Counted from the stretch's first letter, positions 20,030-29,815 are shown. The stretch is 38,835 bases of DNA from Diplocarpon mali (GCA_024741835.1 JAENRP010000272.1:22304-61138); one strand, 5' to 3'. Made by a program: numbers and translations. The notes: generated by a model not told the origin, from the sequence alone.

Positions 20030-20236
20030 CAATACTACCTATACTCTAATACTATAATAATATCGCATACAATTTAAGCTTTCTATTAGAATAAGCCTTA
20101 AGCTAAAAGGCTATTAAGAGCGCTATTAAGCTAGCTAAAGTTAAATAATAATAGCGTTGACGATTATAAGAAGCTTAAAGATAATAGACCTATAGATAAA
20201 ACTGCGGGGACGCAGTTCTTAAAAAGGGGTGGGTAG
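20030..20236 (+). pseudogene. Chromovirus pol 3' end (chromodomain tail) and PPT
   Basis: The plus strand continues the chromodomain tail: YSNTIIISHTI, then LLRALLS and VDDYKKLKDN blocks that match minus-strand 23500-23300. The end is AAAAAGGGGTGGG, the likely polypurine tract, at 20221-20233. The 5' part is cut off by the copia A3 LTR. It is the last ~65 codons and the 3' tail of the element whose 3' LTR follows. Confidence 0.78.
20200..20217 (+). other. Perfect hairpin upstream of chromovirus PPT
   Basis: AACTGCG and CGCAGTT form a 7-bp perfect stem around a GGGA loop. A related but decayed palindrome sits at the same place in the second chromovirus (about 23305-23320). Confidence 0.6.
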
Positions 20237-20528
20237 TATTACGGCAAGGCAGTATCACGTGCACGCTAGTAGGAGCACCGTATATCACGTGCACGCTAGC
20301 GAGGCGGCTGTATTACGTGCACGCTAGTAGGATCACGTGTACGCTAGCGAGGCGGCTGCATCACGCGCACGCTAGTAGGAGCACCTATACTTATGCCTAA
20401 AGAGCTCGGCTAGTAAGACTCTCCTCTCTTTATCTTTTCTTCTTTATTATATAGCATACCTCTAGAGGTAATACAGTCGGCGTTATTCATTTATCGTTCT
20501 TCTATACGCTCCAGAGCCAATCGTAATA
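20237..20528 (+). repeat. Chromovirus LTR (about 292 bp)
   Basis: It begins TATTAC and ends GTAATA (TGTTAC...GTAACA before RIP), directly after the polypurine tract and before the Gag leader. It is homologous to the inverted LTR at 23035-23288 but longer, because of a repeat array in its middle. It is much richer in G+C and in CA/TG than the Gag next to it. Confidence 0.8.
20250..20385 (+). repeat. CACGTGCACGCTAG tandem array in chromovirus LTR
   Basis: Five units near 20256, 20286, 20315, 20334 and 20362. They alternate between a TAGTAGGA-type tail (units 1, 3, 5) and a CGAGGCGGCTG-type tail (units 2, 4). Three units hold the palindrome CACGTG (an E-box, the core site of bHLH factors such as yeast Cbf1 and Pho4). 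It lies in the upstream part of the LTR, where enhancers are expected. Confidence 0.75.
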
Positions 20529-20640
20529 GGACCTATAGAATATGCCTCTATACCTCCTTTCTTACTTCTTTACTTGATCCTATATTGCAGGTGATTATCA
20601 CAGCACGGTTGTACCATAGTCGCGACAGAAGTACGAGAAC
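20529..20640 (+). other. Chromovirus leader
   Basis: Non-coding segment between LTR and Gag. It is relatively unmutated (CAGGTGATTATCACAGCACG is intact). The primer-binding site is expected at its start (20529 on), but I cannot match it to a particular tRNA. Confidence 0.5.
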
Positions 20641-22760
20641 TGTTAGAGCAGGTGCAATAGAGATAGTAGTACAAATAGAGGCGAAATAGACTAATATAAT
20701 AGATATACTGCACCTTTACTATACCTTTCCTTTAGTAGATAGAATATGACTTGCTAGTAGAAATCGACTTCTAGAAGTCGTAGGCTAAGGAGAGTATATT
20801 AAGAAGAAGGCTTCCTACTTTATATATACTCCTTAGCTTTGAATTCTATATGATTTAGTAGCCTTAATCTTAGTGACTTTATCGACTTATGCCTTGCTTC
20901 TGCTATTATATAATTTAAAGCTTATACTCCCTTTAGCTTTATAAGGCGATATAATATACTTAGCAAAGGACTAGTACCCTTTTGGAGACCCTTCTTCCGA
21001 CCGACTCTTATAATATATAGAAGCAACTTAAAGAATAGCCTCGACGTTTGGTCCCTTTTTAAACTTAAGAATTGAAAGAAGAGCTAGTGGACTTAGCTAA
21101 AATAACTATTAATAGTTAATAGCTCTTAGTTAACTTTAAAAGAAATTATAGAACCTATGAGTTAAGGCATTTCTTAACTATAGCCTTTAATAAGATGAAA
21201 ACGTTATAGGAGGACCTCTTACTTTAAGAAAATCAATCCTAAAGATAATAATGCTAGTACCTCTTAAGTTAAGCAACCTCTTAATTAGAGAGGATACCCT
21301 TTAAAACCCTGCGGATAATAAATCCTTTATACTAGCCGATTATGCTAGCGAGCCTTGACTAGCCCCTTCTTTAAAACAAACCTTATATAATATAAAAGAT
21401 ATATCGACCTCCTTTAAATAAGAAGCCTTAATCTGACCTATCTTTTATACTAATATAAAGGCTAAGAGAGACGACTTTTTTATATTACTAGGGTTTTGAA
21501 CTAAAGTAGGCAAAAGATCTATTATATATAAGGATCGACTAATAGTAAAAGAATGCCTAATAGAATACTACTATTAATATATTAAATAATAAGATTTAAT
21601 AGTTTAGAGTTTTTATAATTATATTTAAAGAATAAAGGAAGCGACCGCATTTAAAATTGCGCAGTTATAAGAAGAGCTTAGAACGACTTAAGAGACTAGC
21701 GCGTACTAGAGGAACTTAGTAGAAGAATAATAATATATAAACTCAGCTAGCTAGCTAGCTACCTCTACTTTATAAAGCCGACTTCTCTTTGAAAATCCTT
21801 ATAGAAATCCTTCTACTGCCTAGCTTAAATAGCCTATTAAAAGGGAACCCTATTCTAATACCCTTAACTTTAAAAGATAGAGTCGAACCTATAAGCTTAG
21901 TCGCTAGGTCTGCTTAGTAAAAATCAAAGATCTAAACTCCTTCTTAAATAAAGGAGATATAAAGGTTAAGGACTAGATCTTTAATATATAATAGAAGATA
22001 AAGGTTAATTATATAAAGTTCCTTAATAAATTAGTCGCTTTAGTATATACTGCTAGTTTAATAATAGAAGACGCTTAAAGCTTAATCCGAGATTGGCTTA
22101 TAAAAGGATCTATTAAATAAATCGAAATAGCTGCGCAGCTATTCCAAATCTTATAGAGGGCTTATAAAGTTAGTAAAGAAATAAAGCAATAGATAGCTAA
22201 AGACAATTAGATAAAGCTTAAATAAGGAAATACCCCTTTTATAGCCTTTTAAGCCGACTTCTATAAGCTAGCTTTTAAACTGGGAAAGTCGACTAACGAT
22301 TAATATAAGGCACTCTAAGATAAGGTAAAAGTGTCTTTACTAAAGCAACTCTTTAATTAGAAGTTCAATTACCTTAAAGACTTAGCCGAATGGTTTATAA
22401 ATAAGGAGAACCGATAACTCCGCCTCTTACTATAACGCTTTAATTAAAATGAGTATTAGGCTAAAACTTCTAACTAGCCTTCCTCTACCTTATAATAAAT
22501 AGGACTTATACGCTATAAATAAGCCCTAAGCTGTCTTTAAAAGGAATTGAATACTACCCTTAGACCTTTAAGACCTAGAGATAATAAATGCGCCCTTTAC
22601 GACCGAACCCCGAAGTCCGACGATACTTACTATAAGTATAGATAAAAAGGGCACTATAGCCGAGATTGCCTTAAATAATATAAGATTATACTAATAGAGA
22701 AAGGTCGTAATAAACTAAAGAATAATACTAAGATAATAGATAATATAAAGGAATTAGGAA
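20640..22760 (+). pseudogene. Chromovirus Gag relic with CCHC zinc knuckle
   Basis: Broken plus-strand frame of about 700 codons. The clearest mark is the knuckle at 22628-22669, read as Y-x2-Y-x4-H-x4-C with KGHYSRDC. This is the retroviral-type CxxCx4Hx4C motif with the first two cysteines turned to Tyr by RIP and a stop in place of Gln. The first 1.4 kb is repeated in inverse orientation at 4731-6135. Gag would form the virus-like particle and bind RNA through the knuckle. Confidence 0.82.
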
Positions 22761-22799
22761 ACAAATCGCTTTAGGATTTTAAGTATCACTCTTAGAGCG

Positions 22800-23030
22800 C
22801 AACTGATACTAGGAATCGGTCGACCTATTTAAGCTAATTAGAGGCTAGTAATTCGTAACCTAGTGCCGACTCTATTAGAAAGGGCGCTATACCAACCTAA
22901 TAGCCTTAATAGACTATAGGGCTAACGCCTTAGGAATCATTAATCGCAAGATACTCCCTTCCTTAATTATATAGCTAAAGCTACCGACTTACTACCTTAA
23001 GAGACCGATCCTCTTATAAGGATTCGATAG
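22800..23030 (+). pseudogene. Chromovirus aspartic protease relic, truncated
   Basis: Downstream of the knuckle, in a frame open over this part, 22909-22950 reads IDYRANALGIINRKI. This corresponds to the retropepsin D-[SC]-G-A block with Cys or Ser to Tyr and Gly to Arg changes (TAT AGG). The frame ends at 23030, where the inverted LTR of another chromovirus begins, so RT and everything downstream are absent. Confidence 0.72.
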
Positions 23031-23034
23031 ATAA

Positions 23035-23288
23035 TGTTACGACTTGCTCTGGAGCGTACAGAAGGGCGAGAATCGAATAACGCTGACTGTATTACCTCAA
23101 GAGGTACGCTATGTAATAGAAAAGAAAAGATAAAGAAGAGAGAGTCTTTAATAGAGCTCCTCCAGAATAAGTACAGGTGCTTTACTAGCGTGTATATAAT
23201 CCAGCTACCTCGCTACCTTAGCGTGCACCTGACTTCTTATAGTCTTAGCAATACGTAATATAACTATGCATATAATGCGGCTATAATA
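23035..23288 (-). repeat. Chromovirus 3' LTR in inverse orientation (254 bp)
   Basis: The plus strand starts TGTTAC, an unmutated terminus, at 23035. It ends near ATAATA at 23288, followed by the complement of a polypurine tract (CAAAAGGGGAGGG on the sense strand). It is homologous to 20237-20528 with fewer internal repeat units. The 74-codon plus-strand open frame at 23034-23258 is antisense to it and has no protein features. Confidence 0.78.
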
Positions 23289-23389
23289 CTACCCTCCCCT
23301 TTTGAAAAACTGCGCTTGCGCAATTATATCTATAAGTGTATTATCCTTTAGGTCCCTATAATCGTCAACTCTATTGTTATATGACCTAA

Positions 23390-23600
23390 GCTAGCTTAAT
23401 AGCGCCCTTAGTAGCCCCTTAGCTTAAGGGTTCTTTAGATGGAAATCTCGAATAGTATACGGCGCTATTATAGCGTTAGAGTATAGGTACTATTTGAGGT
23501 CTTTATTAGCTCCTTTCCACTTAATCTAATATTCGAGCTTCTTAGCTCAAATATAAGATCCAATTATTTCTTCTATCTCCTACTCTTCTTATTCTAGCAG
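23390..23600 (-). pseudogene. Chromodomain of chromovirus integrase
   Basis: The sense strand reads EIEEIIGSYI, AKKLEY-IKWKGANKDL and YTIRDFHLKNP. This has the order and spacing of a chromodomain (aromatic Y...KW.G pattern) followed by the conserved FH...NP tail of fungal gypsy elements. Chromodomains at integrase C-termini steer insertion towards methylated histone H3 in heterochromatin, which fits a repeat-filled location. Confidence 0.82.
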
Positions 23601-24840
23601 TACTTAAATTGCAGTAGGAGGTTCCTGAACTTGTCCTAGCAAGGGGTTAGGAACGTATTTATATAGTAAGTGGGAGTGGAAAATAGGGTAGATCGAATAG
23701 AGCGAATTAGGCAATTATAGCTTCTAGCTTTCTCTTAGCTTTTCTAGTACTTTTACTAGGCCGTACTACTTATCGGAGAGCTTCTGGCTCGGCCGATCGA
23801 GCTTCTAGTTTTTAGTACTAATTAGTATATTATTTCCTATAGTCTAATTAATTGGCTAGCGGTAGAGGTCTATAAGCCGTTTCATTTTAGCCTATTATAC
23901 TTAAAGAGATAATTAAGCAAATTGGACTACTTTTTAAGCTCTAATAGCTATATAAAGCGCTGTTTTACAATTTAATTTCTCAATTGCTATCTATAGAGGC
24001 TCTAGGTTAATTAAATTCTAAAATAAGCGAGCTTTATAGCCGTTTAGCACTTAGAAAGGGGAAATTTGCCCTAAGGATTTATAAGGTAAGGTCAATTGGG
24101 CAATATCTATTAAAGGTAAGAGATGACTCCAATTGTCTTAATAGTATAAATAGAACGGTCTAAGGCATTATTTTAAATACTAGTTCATAATCTCAATTTG
24201 GCTATCGATATTAAGGTTATAAGCTATAGTTAGCTTAACCTTTATACTTAGTATTTAATAGAGCTCTTTTTAAAAGGAAGAGAGGAATTAGGCGCCTCTA
24301 TCTAATAGAATTGAGTTAAGTATACTAAAATAGCATATCTAATAAACTAAAAACAACTCTATAAGGCCTTTTACATCGACCGAATTATAGTATAGAATCG
24401 AAACTGCCTTCTTTAATAACCTATTAATAATTATAAAGGTAAAATTATAACTAAGTTTATTAAGCGGAAGCTTTATAAAATCTATTATTAAGTATTAATA
24501 AGCTCATTTAGGAATTGGCAAAGGTTATAGGAAACCTAGGGTTTTATTATAATAAGCTTTTATTCTTAAATAATAATAGTTCTAGATATAAGTACCAATA
24601 TTGCTGCTAAGGCTTTTCTAGTAGTATTTTCTTCTAATTAGAAGCCTTATTTTCCCGATTCTAGCGTATATAACGCAAGGTTGCTTATACATATAACAAA
24701 TCAGGGCTATTCATAGTTCAAGGGGTTATAATAGCATAACAAGTCTACCTTAAAAGAAGAGTTTGCCTTAGCTGAGTTTATAGTCGAGGCTATAGCTCTG
24801 CGCCTTATCTTAGAACTTCTATAGCTTAGGAGAGGTCTTA
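23600..24840 (-). pseudogene. Chromovirus integrase relic
   Basis: Minus-strand frames follow gypsy integrase. The VKLTIAYNLNIDSQIE block at 24187-24240 corresponds to the conserved LSTAYHPQTDGQTE, and is followed by a QCLRPF...YYQDNWSHLLPL-type block and IAQLTLPYKS near 24060. The upstream zinc-finger part is less clear. Changes (H to N, P to L, T to I, G to S) are all RIP-type transitions. Confidence 0.82.
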
Positions 24841-24945
24841 TTAGCTTAAATGACCTTATCGATAATATAATAGTTTGCTATATTGTACTCGACCTTAGAT
24901 GTTAGGTCGGCAGGTGCCTCTATTAGCGCGATTACTATAATCGTC

Positions 24946-25014
24946 ACTCGTAGGCTAGGCCTAGGAGTAGAATTGATCTGCGCTAAAGTCACTCGTAGGC
25001 TAGGCCTATAAGTA
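24946..25014 (-). repeat. Two 24-bp modules in the chromovirus RNase H-integrase linker
   Basis: Modules at 24946-24969 and 24991-25014, 45 bp apart. In the pol frame they encode NDSTYRPSLRVT and NSTPRPSLRVT, in an open stretch (24846-25064) between the end of RNase H and the integrase zinc finger. They are the best-preserved coding copies of the module. Confidence 0.8.
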
Positions 25015-25079
25015 GAATCGTTTCTAGTAGCAAGTACTTCTATAGAGAGCTTATCATCGGGCAAGAGCTGCTAATAGCG

Positions 25080-25540
25080 TAAAGCTCGTTTCCTAGCCTT
25101 AAAAGGGGTCAGCTCTTAGTTTTAATATAAGAGTATATTAGCTAGTGTATTCATCGTACCTATTTAATATATGATAAGGAAGTTGAAATTAGCGAAGAAC
25201 TCCGCCTAGCGAGCCTGCTAGGCTATTAAGTCCTTAGTTATTATAAAGTACTTAAGGGCCTTATAATCTATATATACGCGTATTATTTTCTAAGCCTTGA
25301 GTAGCTCTGCCTTATATTAGTAGAACGATCTAAAAATCGCTAGGAGCTCCTTATTATAAATAGGGTAATTCAGCTTAGCATTATTCATAGTCTTTAAAAA
25401 GTACCCGATTGGGTGGTAGTCATCGTCTTCCTAGAGTTAGGAGAGTACGCTAGCGACTACGCTATTAGAGGCGTCGGTCTTAAGCCTTATCTACTTCTAA
25501 GGATAGTAGTAGTATAAAATCGGGGTTGTTTAAAGGCTTA
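25080..25540 (-). pseudogene. Chromovirus RNase H relic
   Basis: The sense strand reads LKTDASNSVVASVLS at 25443-25486 (the ETDAS start of gypsy RNase H), then HPIGYFLKTMNNAKLNYPIY and KELLAI. VYIDYKALKYF and QARWAEFFANFNFLI follow at 25170-25270, and LIGTMNTLANIL at the end. This is the fullest gypsy RNase H in the window. The catalytic Asp at its start is preserved; others are shifted by RIP. Confidence 0.88.
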
Positions 25541-25559
25541 AGCGCAGAGTTTCCTAAGC

Positions 25560-25874
25560 TTTTTTATAAGCATTATTAAAATTAAAAGGAACGTTCCTTA
25601 TAAAAGCTATTAAAGGTCGGCAGATATAACTATAGCTTTAAATAAACCTTTAGTAGAAGTTATAGAATCCTAGGAAGCTTTATACGCTATATACGTTCTT
25701 AGCGTATTTCTACTCCTAAATGATTAAGACCTTATTAGGGTCTACCTTAATTCTATAAACTCTAATAATAAACCCTAAGAACTTAGTCTTAGTAACCTTA
25801 AACTCGCTTTTCTTAATATTTACTTAAAGGCTATAGCGTTAGAGAATTCCTAAGATCTTCTTAATATGAATCTT
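25560..25874 (-). pseudogene. Chromovirus reverse transcriptase, C-terminal part
   Basis: The sense strand reads VNIKKSEFKVTKTKFLGFII at about 25770-25830, then KVDPNKV and SFLGFYNFY-RFI near 25640. These are the thumb-region landmarks of gypsy RT. The catalytic palm lies beyond the copia A4 insertion at 25875 and is missing from this window. Confidence 0.86.
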
Positions 25875-26069
25875 TATTGAGCTTAAGTGAGTCGGCGCAG
25901 TAGGTAATAGAAACTTCTAAAGGTCGATAGTCGATATATTAGTAAGAGTTAAGGAAGGAAGGTTACCCCTTTCTTCCCTATAGCTATATACGTATTAATA
26001 TCCTACTAACTAAGCAGTAGGGTTATATAATAATATATTAGAGTGATAGCTATATCACTTATCTTAATA
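25875..26069 (-). repeat. Copia A4 3' LTR (195 bp)
   Basis: Plus strand TATTGAG at 25875 to CTTAATA at 26069. It is followed inward by the complement of the copia A polypurine tract. Confidence 0.9.
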
Positions 26070-26207
26070 CCCCTACTTAGACCTTACTCCAATTGACCTA
26101 TAGTTAGGAAAATAATAACTATCCTTTTGCGCTAATCCAACTCTTAGGTATCTTTTTAAATTAAAAACAATTAATTAATAGTAACCTCTATTAAAATTGC
26201 CAAACTC

Positions 26208-26296
26208 TACTTATAGGGCAGGACTAGGAGTTAATTTTCCTAAAAGCGTTCCTTTATAAGACTATATGACCTAACTCGCGGGGTAGGCCTAAGAGT
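26208..26296 (-). repeat. Two-unit 24-bp module array in copia A4
   Basis: Modules at 26208-26233 and 26271-26296. The second joins the left spacer of one unit to the right flank of the next, compared with the three-unit arrays in A1, A2 and A3. Confidence 0.8.
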
Positions 26297-26339
26297 CGTC
26301 CTTAAGCCTACTAAGCCCTTACTATCTTTTATAACCCTA

Positions 26340-26696
26340 GTATATCTTTAAACATTTCGAACTTTGCAACCGTCTTTAATAGCTTTATAAATCCATCTGC
26401 TACTATTCAATTGGTTAAGATATAAGTAATCGATAACTTATTCTTTATAATAAGGTCGCAGATAAAGTAGTAGGTAATATTAATATATTTTAATCGCTTA
26501 TATAATTGTGGATTCTTTATAAGTGCAATCGCCCTTATATTATCTACTTAAAGATCAATATAGTTCCTATCTTATCTAATATACTTAGCGAAACCTATAT
26601 CTTTTAGAACTTAGGTAATCTATAATCCTTGCTTGCAATTTAATAATATTAATATATATTCGGCCTTAGTACTTGCAGTAGCTACTGATTTCCACT
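26340..26696 (-). pseudogene. Copia A4 RNase H relic, C-terminal half
   Basis: Co-linear with 6790-7175 of A3. It carries the region from the STKAEY block to the family C-terminus, with stops. It is cut at 26696, so RT and the first half of RNase H are missing. Confidence 0.82.
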
Positions 26697-26701
26697 ATAA
26701 A

Positions 26702-27136
26702 ACAGAGGGGAGACAACACAAGAATATGCCTAAGGGAAGACCTAAAAACAAGAGGAGGAAGCACCATAAGCGGGCTCTCTTAAACAAGATATTAGGAACA
26801 AGTCCTAAGTATAGGGTATATTTAGTACTATAGCGATACGCGCTGTCTTTATATACAGAAGATAGCCCTTTTATCCTCCTACTGTCCTGCGCCGATTATA
26901 TGATATATATTACAAGACCTATCCATCTTAGGTCTTTATATATATTTCAAATAATAAAAGTAGTAGCCCTTACTACTATTAGTAAAGAATATAAAACAAT
27001 ATAGATTAAGGCAATAGTATATCAATCACCTGCAAACCCTAAGTGTAAGAAAACTAATATATTAAAAGGCCTAAGCTAGGGCTATATTATTATTAAAGGT
27101 AAAAGAAAAAAAGAAGAGGTTTTTTTTTTTTTTTTT
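26702..27136 (+). repeat. Unclassified repeat X, copy 2
   Basis: Plus-strand counterpart of 1-397. The first 90 bp keep many CA dinucleotides (ACAGAGGGGAGACAACACAA, GAAGCACCATAAG) and are the least RIP-damaged piece of this part of the window. A short frame from 26726 (MPKGRPKNKRRKHHKR) is strongly basic, but copy 1 shows that a one-base deletion near 26752 puts this reading out of register with the longer Arg-rich frame. The right end runs into a T-run and the assembly gap, so the element's far terminus is unseen. I do not recognise the family. Confidence 0.55.
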
Positions 27137-27149
27137 NNNNNNNNNNNNN
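27120..27149. other. T-run and 13-N assembly gap
   Basis: A T-run (27120-27136) is followed by 13 unknown bases (27137-27149). The sequence on either side belongs to different elements, so their adjacency is not proven. Confidence 0.95.
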
Positions 27150-27151
27150 TT

Positions 27152-27177
27152 CACCTATAGGCCGGGCCTAGGAGTTA
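27152..27177 (-). repeat. 24-bp module in G1, next to the gap
   Basis: The sense strand encodes TPRPGL-V with a RIP stop at the Gln position. The GGCCGGGCC core is unmutated. Confidence 0.75.
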
Positions 27178-27578
27178 GAAAACGAAACTAGCAAAATAAA
27201 CAAATAAGCTATAAAGTTGTAAAAAACAATTAAAAATAGTACTAACCTAAATATCAATTTTCCTTAGTTCTCTTTAAGGGATAGGGAGAACTATCACTAG
27301 ATAATACTCTCTTTATAAAGCGCCTACTTCTTTTTAATAGCTTACTATTAGTATTAGAAGAGTCTGGTCTTAGTATTGTAAGAGCTTTAGTATTTTATAT
27401 AAATGCTAGTATAATTTGATAGCTTCTATTAATAGAGAGGGAGACTTATATTATAGCGTTATTATTATTATCCTCTTTATTATTATTATCATCCTTTAAA
27501 GAGTCTTCTACTAAGGAGGAGGATAAGGCAAGCAGCTCCTTAGATAATACTTCCTTACCCTTGCCTTTATTCAAATTG

Positions 27579-27603
27579 AGTTGCAAGCCAGGCCTAGGAG
27601 TTG
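27579..27603 (-). repeat. 24-bp module in G1
   Basis: Lies in a 74-codon open stretch (27446-27670) and encodes NTTPRPGLQLN in the G1 frame. Confidence 0.8.
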
Positions 27604-28398
27604 TATTAGGAGTTTTAATATAGGGTTTCTTAATACTATATTTCTTAAGAAGAATTATCTTATCAATCATATTATTAGCTTTAATATTATTATTAATGCC
27701 TTTTATCTTAGCCTAGGATTTATTACTATACAACTATAGTTCCAGTTATTGTACTAGCTTTTAAGTATTAGTAAAATCTTTAAAAAGTTCTTACTTATAT
27801 TTCTTTAAATATATTATCAGTTATACTATATCCTTTAAGAATAACTCCTTTATAGCTATTACCACTAATAGGTTATTCCATAATCTTCTACTTATAAGGG
27901 CCTTTGATAATAGACCGCCTTTTATCATCTTAAGGGTTATATAGAACTTTGCAGAAGATTCTCTTACCGCACCCTATCTTACTATACTTAGTCTCTTTAT
28001 ATTAAGTAAGTTAATAAGAAAATCTTCTAAGTTAGTGCTATTCTTAAGTAAATTATTATTAATAACTTCTGTATAGTTATTACTAATAATTAAAAAACCG
28101 CCCTTTCTAAGTTCCTATTCCGAATTGAGATTAATAAATATACCTTATCTTATAAATACTAAGAATAGAGTAGTATTATTTAAAACGTATTCCTTTAAGA
28201 TAATTTTCTCTTTAGTATTCAGCTCTTTTCATTATATGGCGCTTTGCGCTAGATTTAATAAGATCTATTAAAAGTTCTTAAAATAATAGAATATAAGTAT
28301 AGATAACTTATAAGACTTTTCTTATATAGCAAATTCTCTAGTCAATTGTTTTATAATAGGAATTATATAATAGTCAATAGTTCTATTATTAAAAGAGT

Positions 28399-28424
28399 TA
28401 ACCCGCGAGCCGGGCCTAGGAGTC
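28399..28424 (-). repeat. 24-bp module in G1
   Basis: Plus strand AACCCGCGAGCCGGGCC then TAGGAGTC. The GC core is essentially intact although the surrounding 200 bp is AT-saturated. Confidence 0.78.
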
Positions 28425-29628
28425 GATTTAATAAATCGCAAGTTAGCGTCAATCTTAATAATAATAATTCTTAAATAGTAGTTAATGCTTATAAACTATA
28501 TAAGCTTAGGATATATTACTAACTTATATAAAGACTTATAATAAGTCAATAGCATATTAAGATATAGCCTATAGTACATTCTTAAAGTCTATTATATTAA
28601 GCTATGCGTTATATTATAAAGAAATGCGAAAAGAGGCGAAAGTTTTTTATTAAAATTCCGAAAATGATATTAGTACATTTCCAATTCCTCTTATATTAAT
28701 ATTAAAAATGAATTCTTTTTATAATAGCCAGAGCTATATATGCGTATAGCACTTAAAAAGGTATAGCTAAGTAGCTTAAGCATATTTAAGAAGCCTTTAC
28801 TATAAAGCGATATTAAGGTATTATTAGTTAATATAGTCTTATATCAGGCGGGGGTCCAAGCGATATCATAGAATAATTTAAGGGCCTTAGGTACTACTTA
28901 GAACTTAGAGAAACCTAATAATATATCTTTCTTAACTTAATTAGCTATTCTATTGCTAGTAGCCATAATTGCATAGTTTCTAAAGTATAATAAGAATAGT
29001 TTTAGATTAGGAGTAGTATAAAATTTATAGATATTAGATAATACCTCTTTATTAGTAATGCCTATTAATACTAATCCGTAGTATAGTATATATTATTATT
29101 TATAAAGGGTATAAAATTTCTTAAAATGGAAGTCTCTAAATATCCCTATTAAGAATTTACTTAAGTGTATCTTTATTTCTAGTATTACTATAACTTTAAA
29201 TCTATTACTATACTATAGTATTATTTTAATATTAAAGGGGACTTAATAATATTCTATAGAGATTATTATTATAGCGTCTTCCGGCTTCTCCTTAAGCATA
29301 TAATAGTCGCCCTTTGATTTCTTATAATCAATAAAGAATTATATAATATTATCTATAGAGAATTCGTCTTATTGCAGTTTTATAATCTATTTGACGGCTT
29401 TTGCCATTGCCTTTTGCGCCAATAAAACTTCTCTTTAACCTTCCTTTTTTAAACGCTTTATTATTAACTTATAGAATTTCAAAACAAACCTTTGTAAGTC
29501 TTTAGGCAAAGTCTATATAATATTAGATATATCCTTTTTAATTTTATTAAAAATTTCTAATACATTAGTAATAGGGTTATTCTCTTCATCTATTAGATTA
29601 TCTTCTAAGTCTATATTATCATATATAC

Positions 29629-29654
29629 TAACCTGTAAGCTAGGCCTATAAGTT
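29629..29654 (-). repeat. 24-bp module in G1
   Basis: Encodes KLTYRPSLQVSIYD in the G1 frame, between two long coherent stretches of the relic. Confidence 0.78.
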
Positions 29655-29815
29655 AATTTATTTATTACTAGTATTTAAAGTATTCGAGGCATTTTTAAAG
29701 ATAGTGATTCAAACTCATTTGAATTAAAAGATAAGTGGTTAGGCTAATCTTCTGCTTAAACTTCAGGTGTTATAAGCACTTTATACTTAAGGACTTCTTT
29801 ATTATATACTTCTTC

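Larger units (their letters stand above)
23289..25874 (-). mobile_element. Chromovirus 2: RT (part) to 3' end
   Basis: Minus-strand Ty3/gypsy pol in the order partial RT, RNase H, linker with two 24-bp modules, integrase, chromodomain, polypurine tract and 3' LTR. A copia A4 LTR at 25875 cuts the RT, removing the catalytic YxDD region, the protease and Gag. Its LTR end faces the plus-strand chromovirus, so the two converge, as if one inserted into the protease of the other. Confidence 0.85.
25875..26696 (-). mobile_element. Copia A4: RNase H end to 3' LTR
   Basis: Minus-strand 3' fragment of copia A with a complete 195-bp LTR (25875-26069), a 3' tail with two modules, and an RNase H relic from 26340 to 26696. 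It is inserted in chromovirus RT. At 26696 homology to copia A stops in mid-RNase H, and repeat X starts six bases later. Its internal differences from A3 are transitions plus one deleted tandem unit. Confidence 0.88.

Noticed and set aside
23034..23258. 74-codon plus-strand ORF with more balanced composition
   Set aside because: It lies wholly in the inverted chromovirus LTR, which is less RIP-damaged; the balanced composition reflects that.
26726..26833. Small basic protein MPKGRPKNKRR... at the start of X
   Set aside because: The other X copy differs by a one-base indel that puts the conserved reading in another frame, so the Met-initiated frame is probably not the original.
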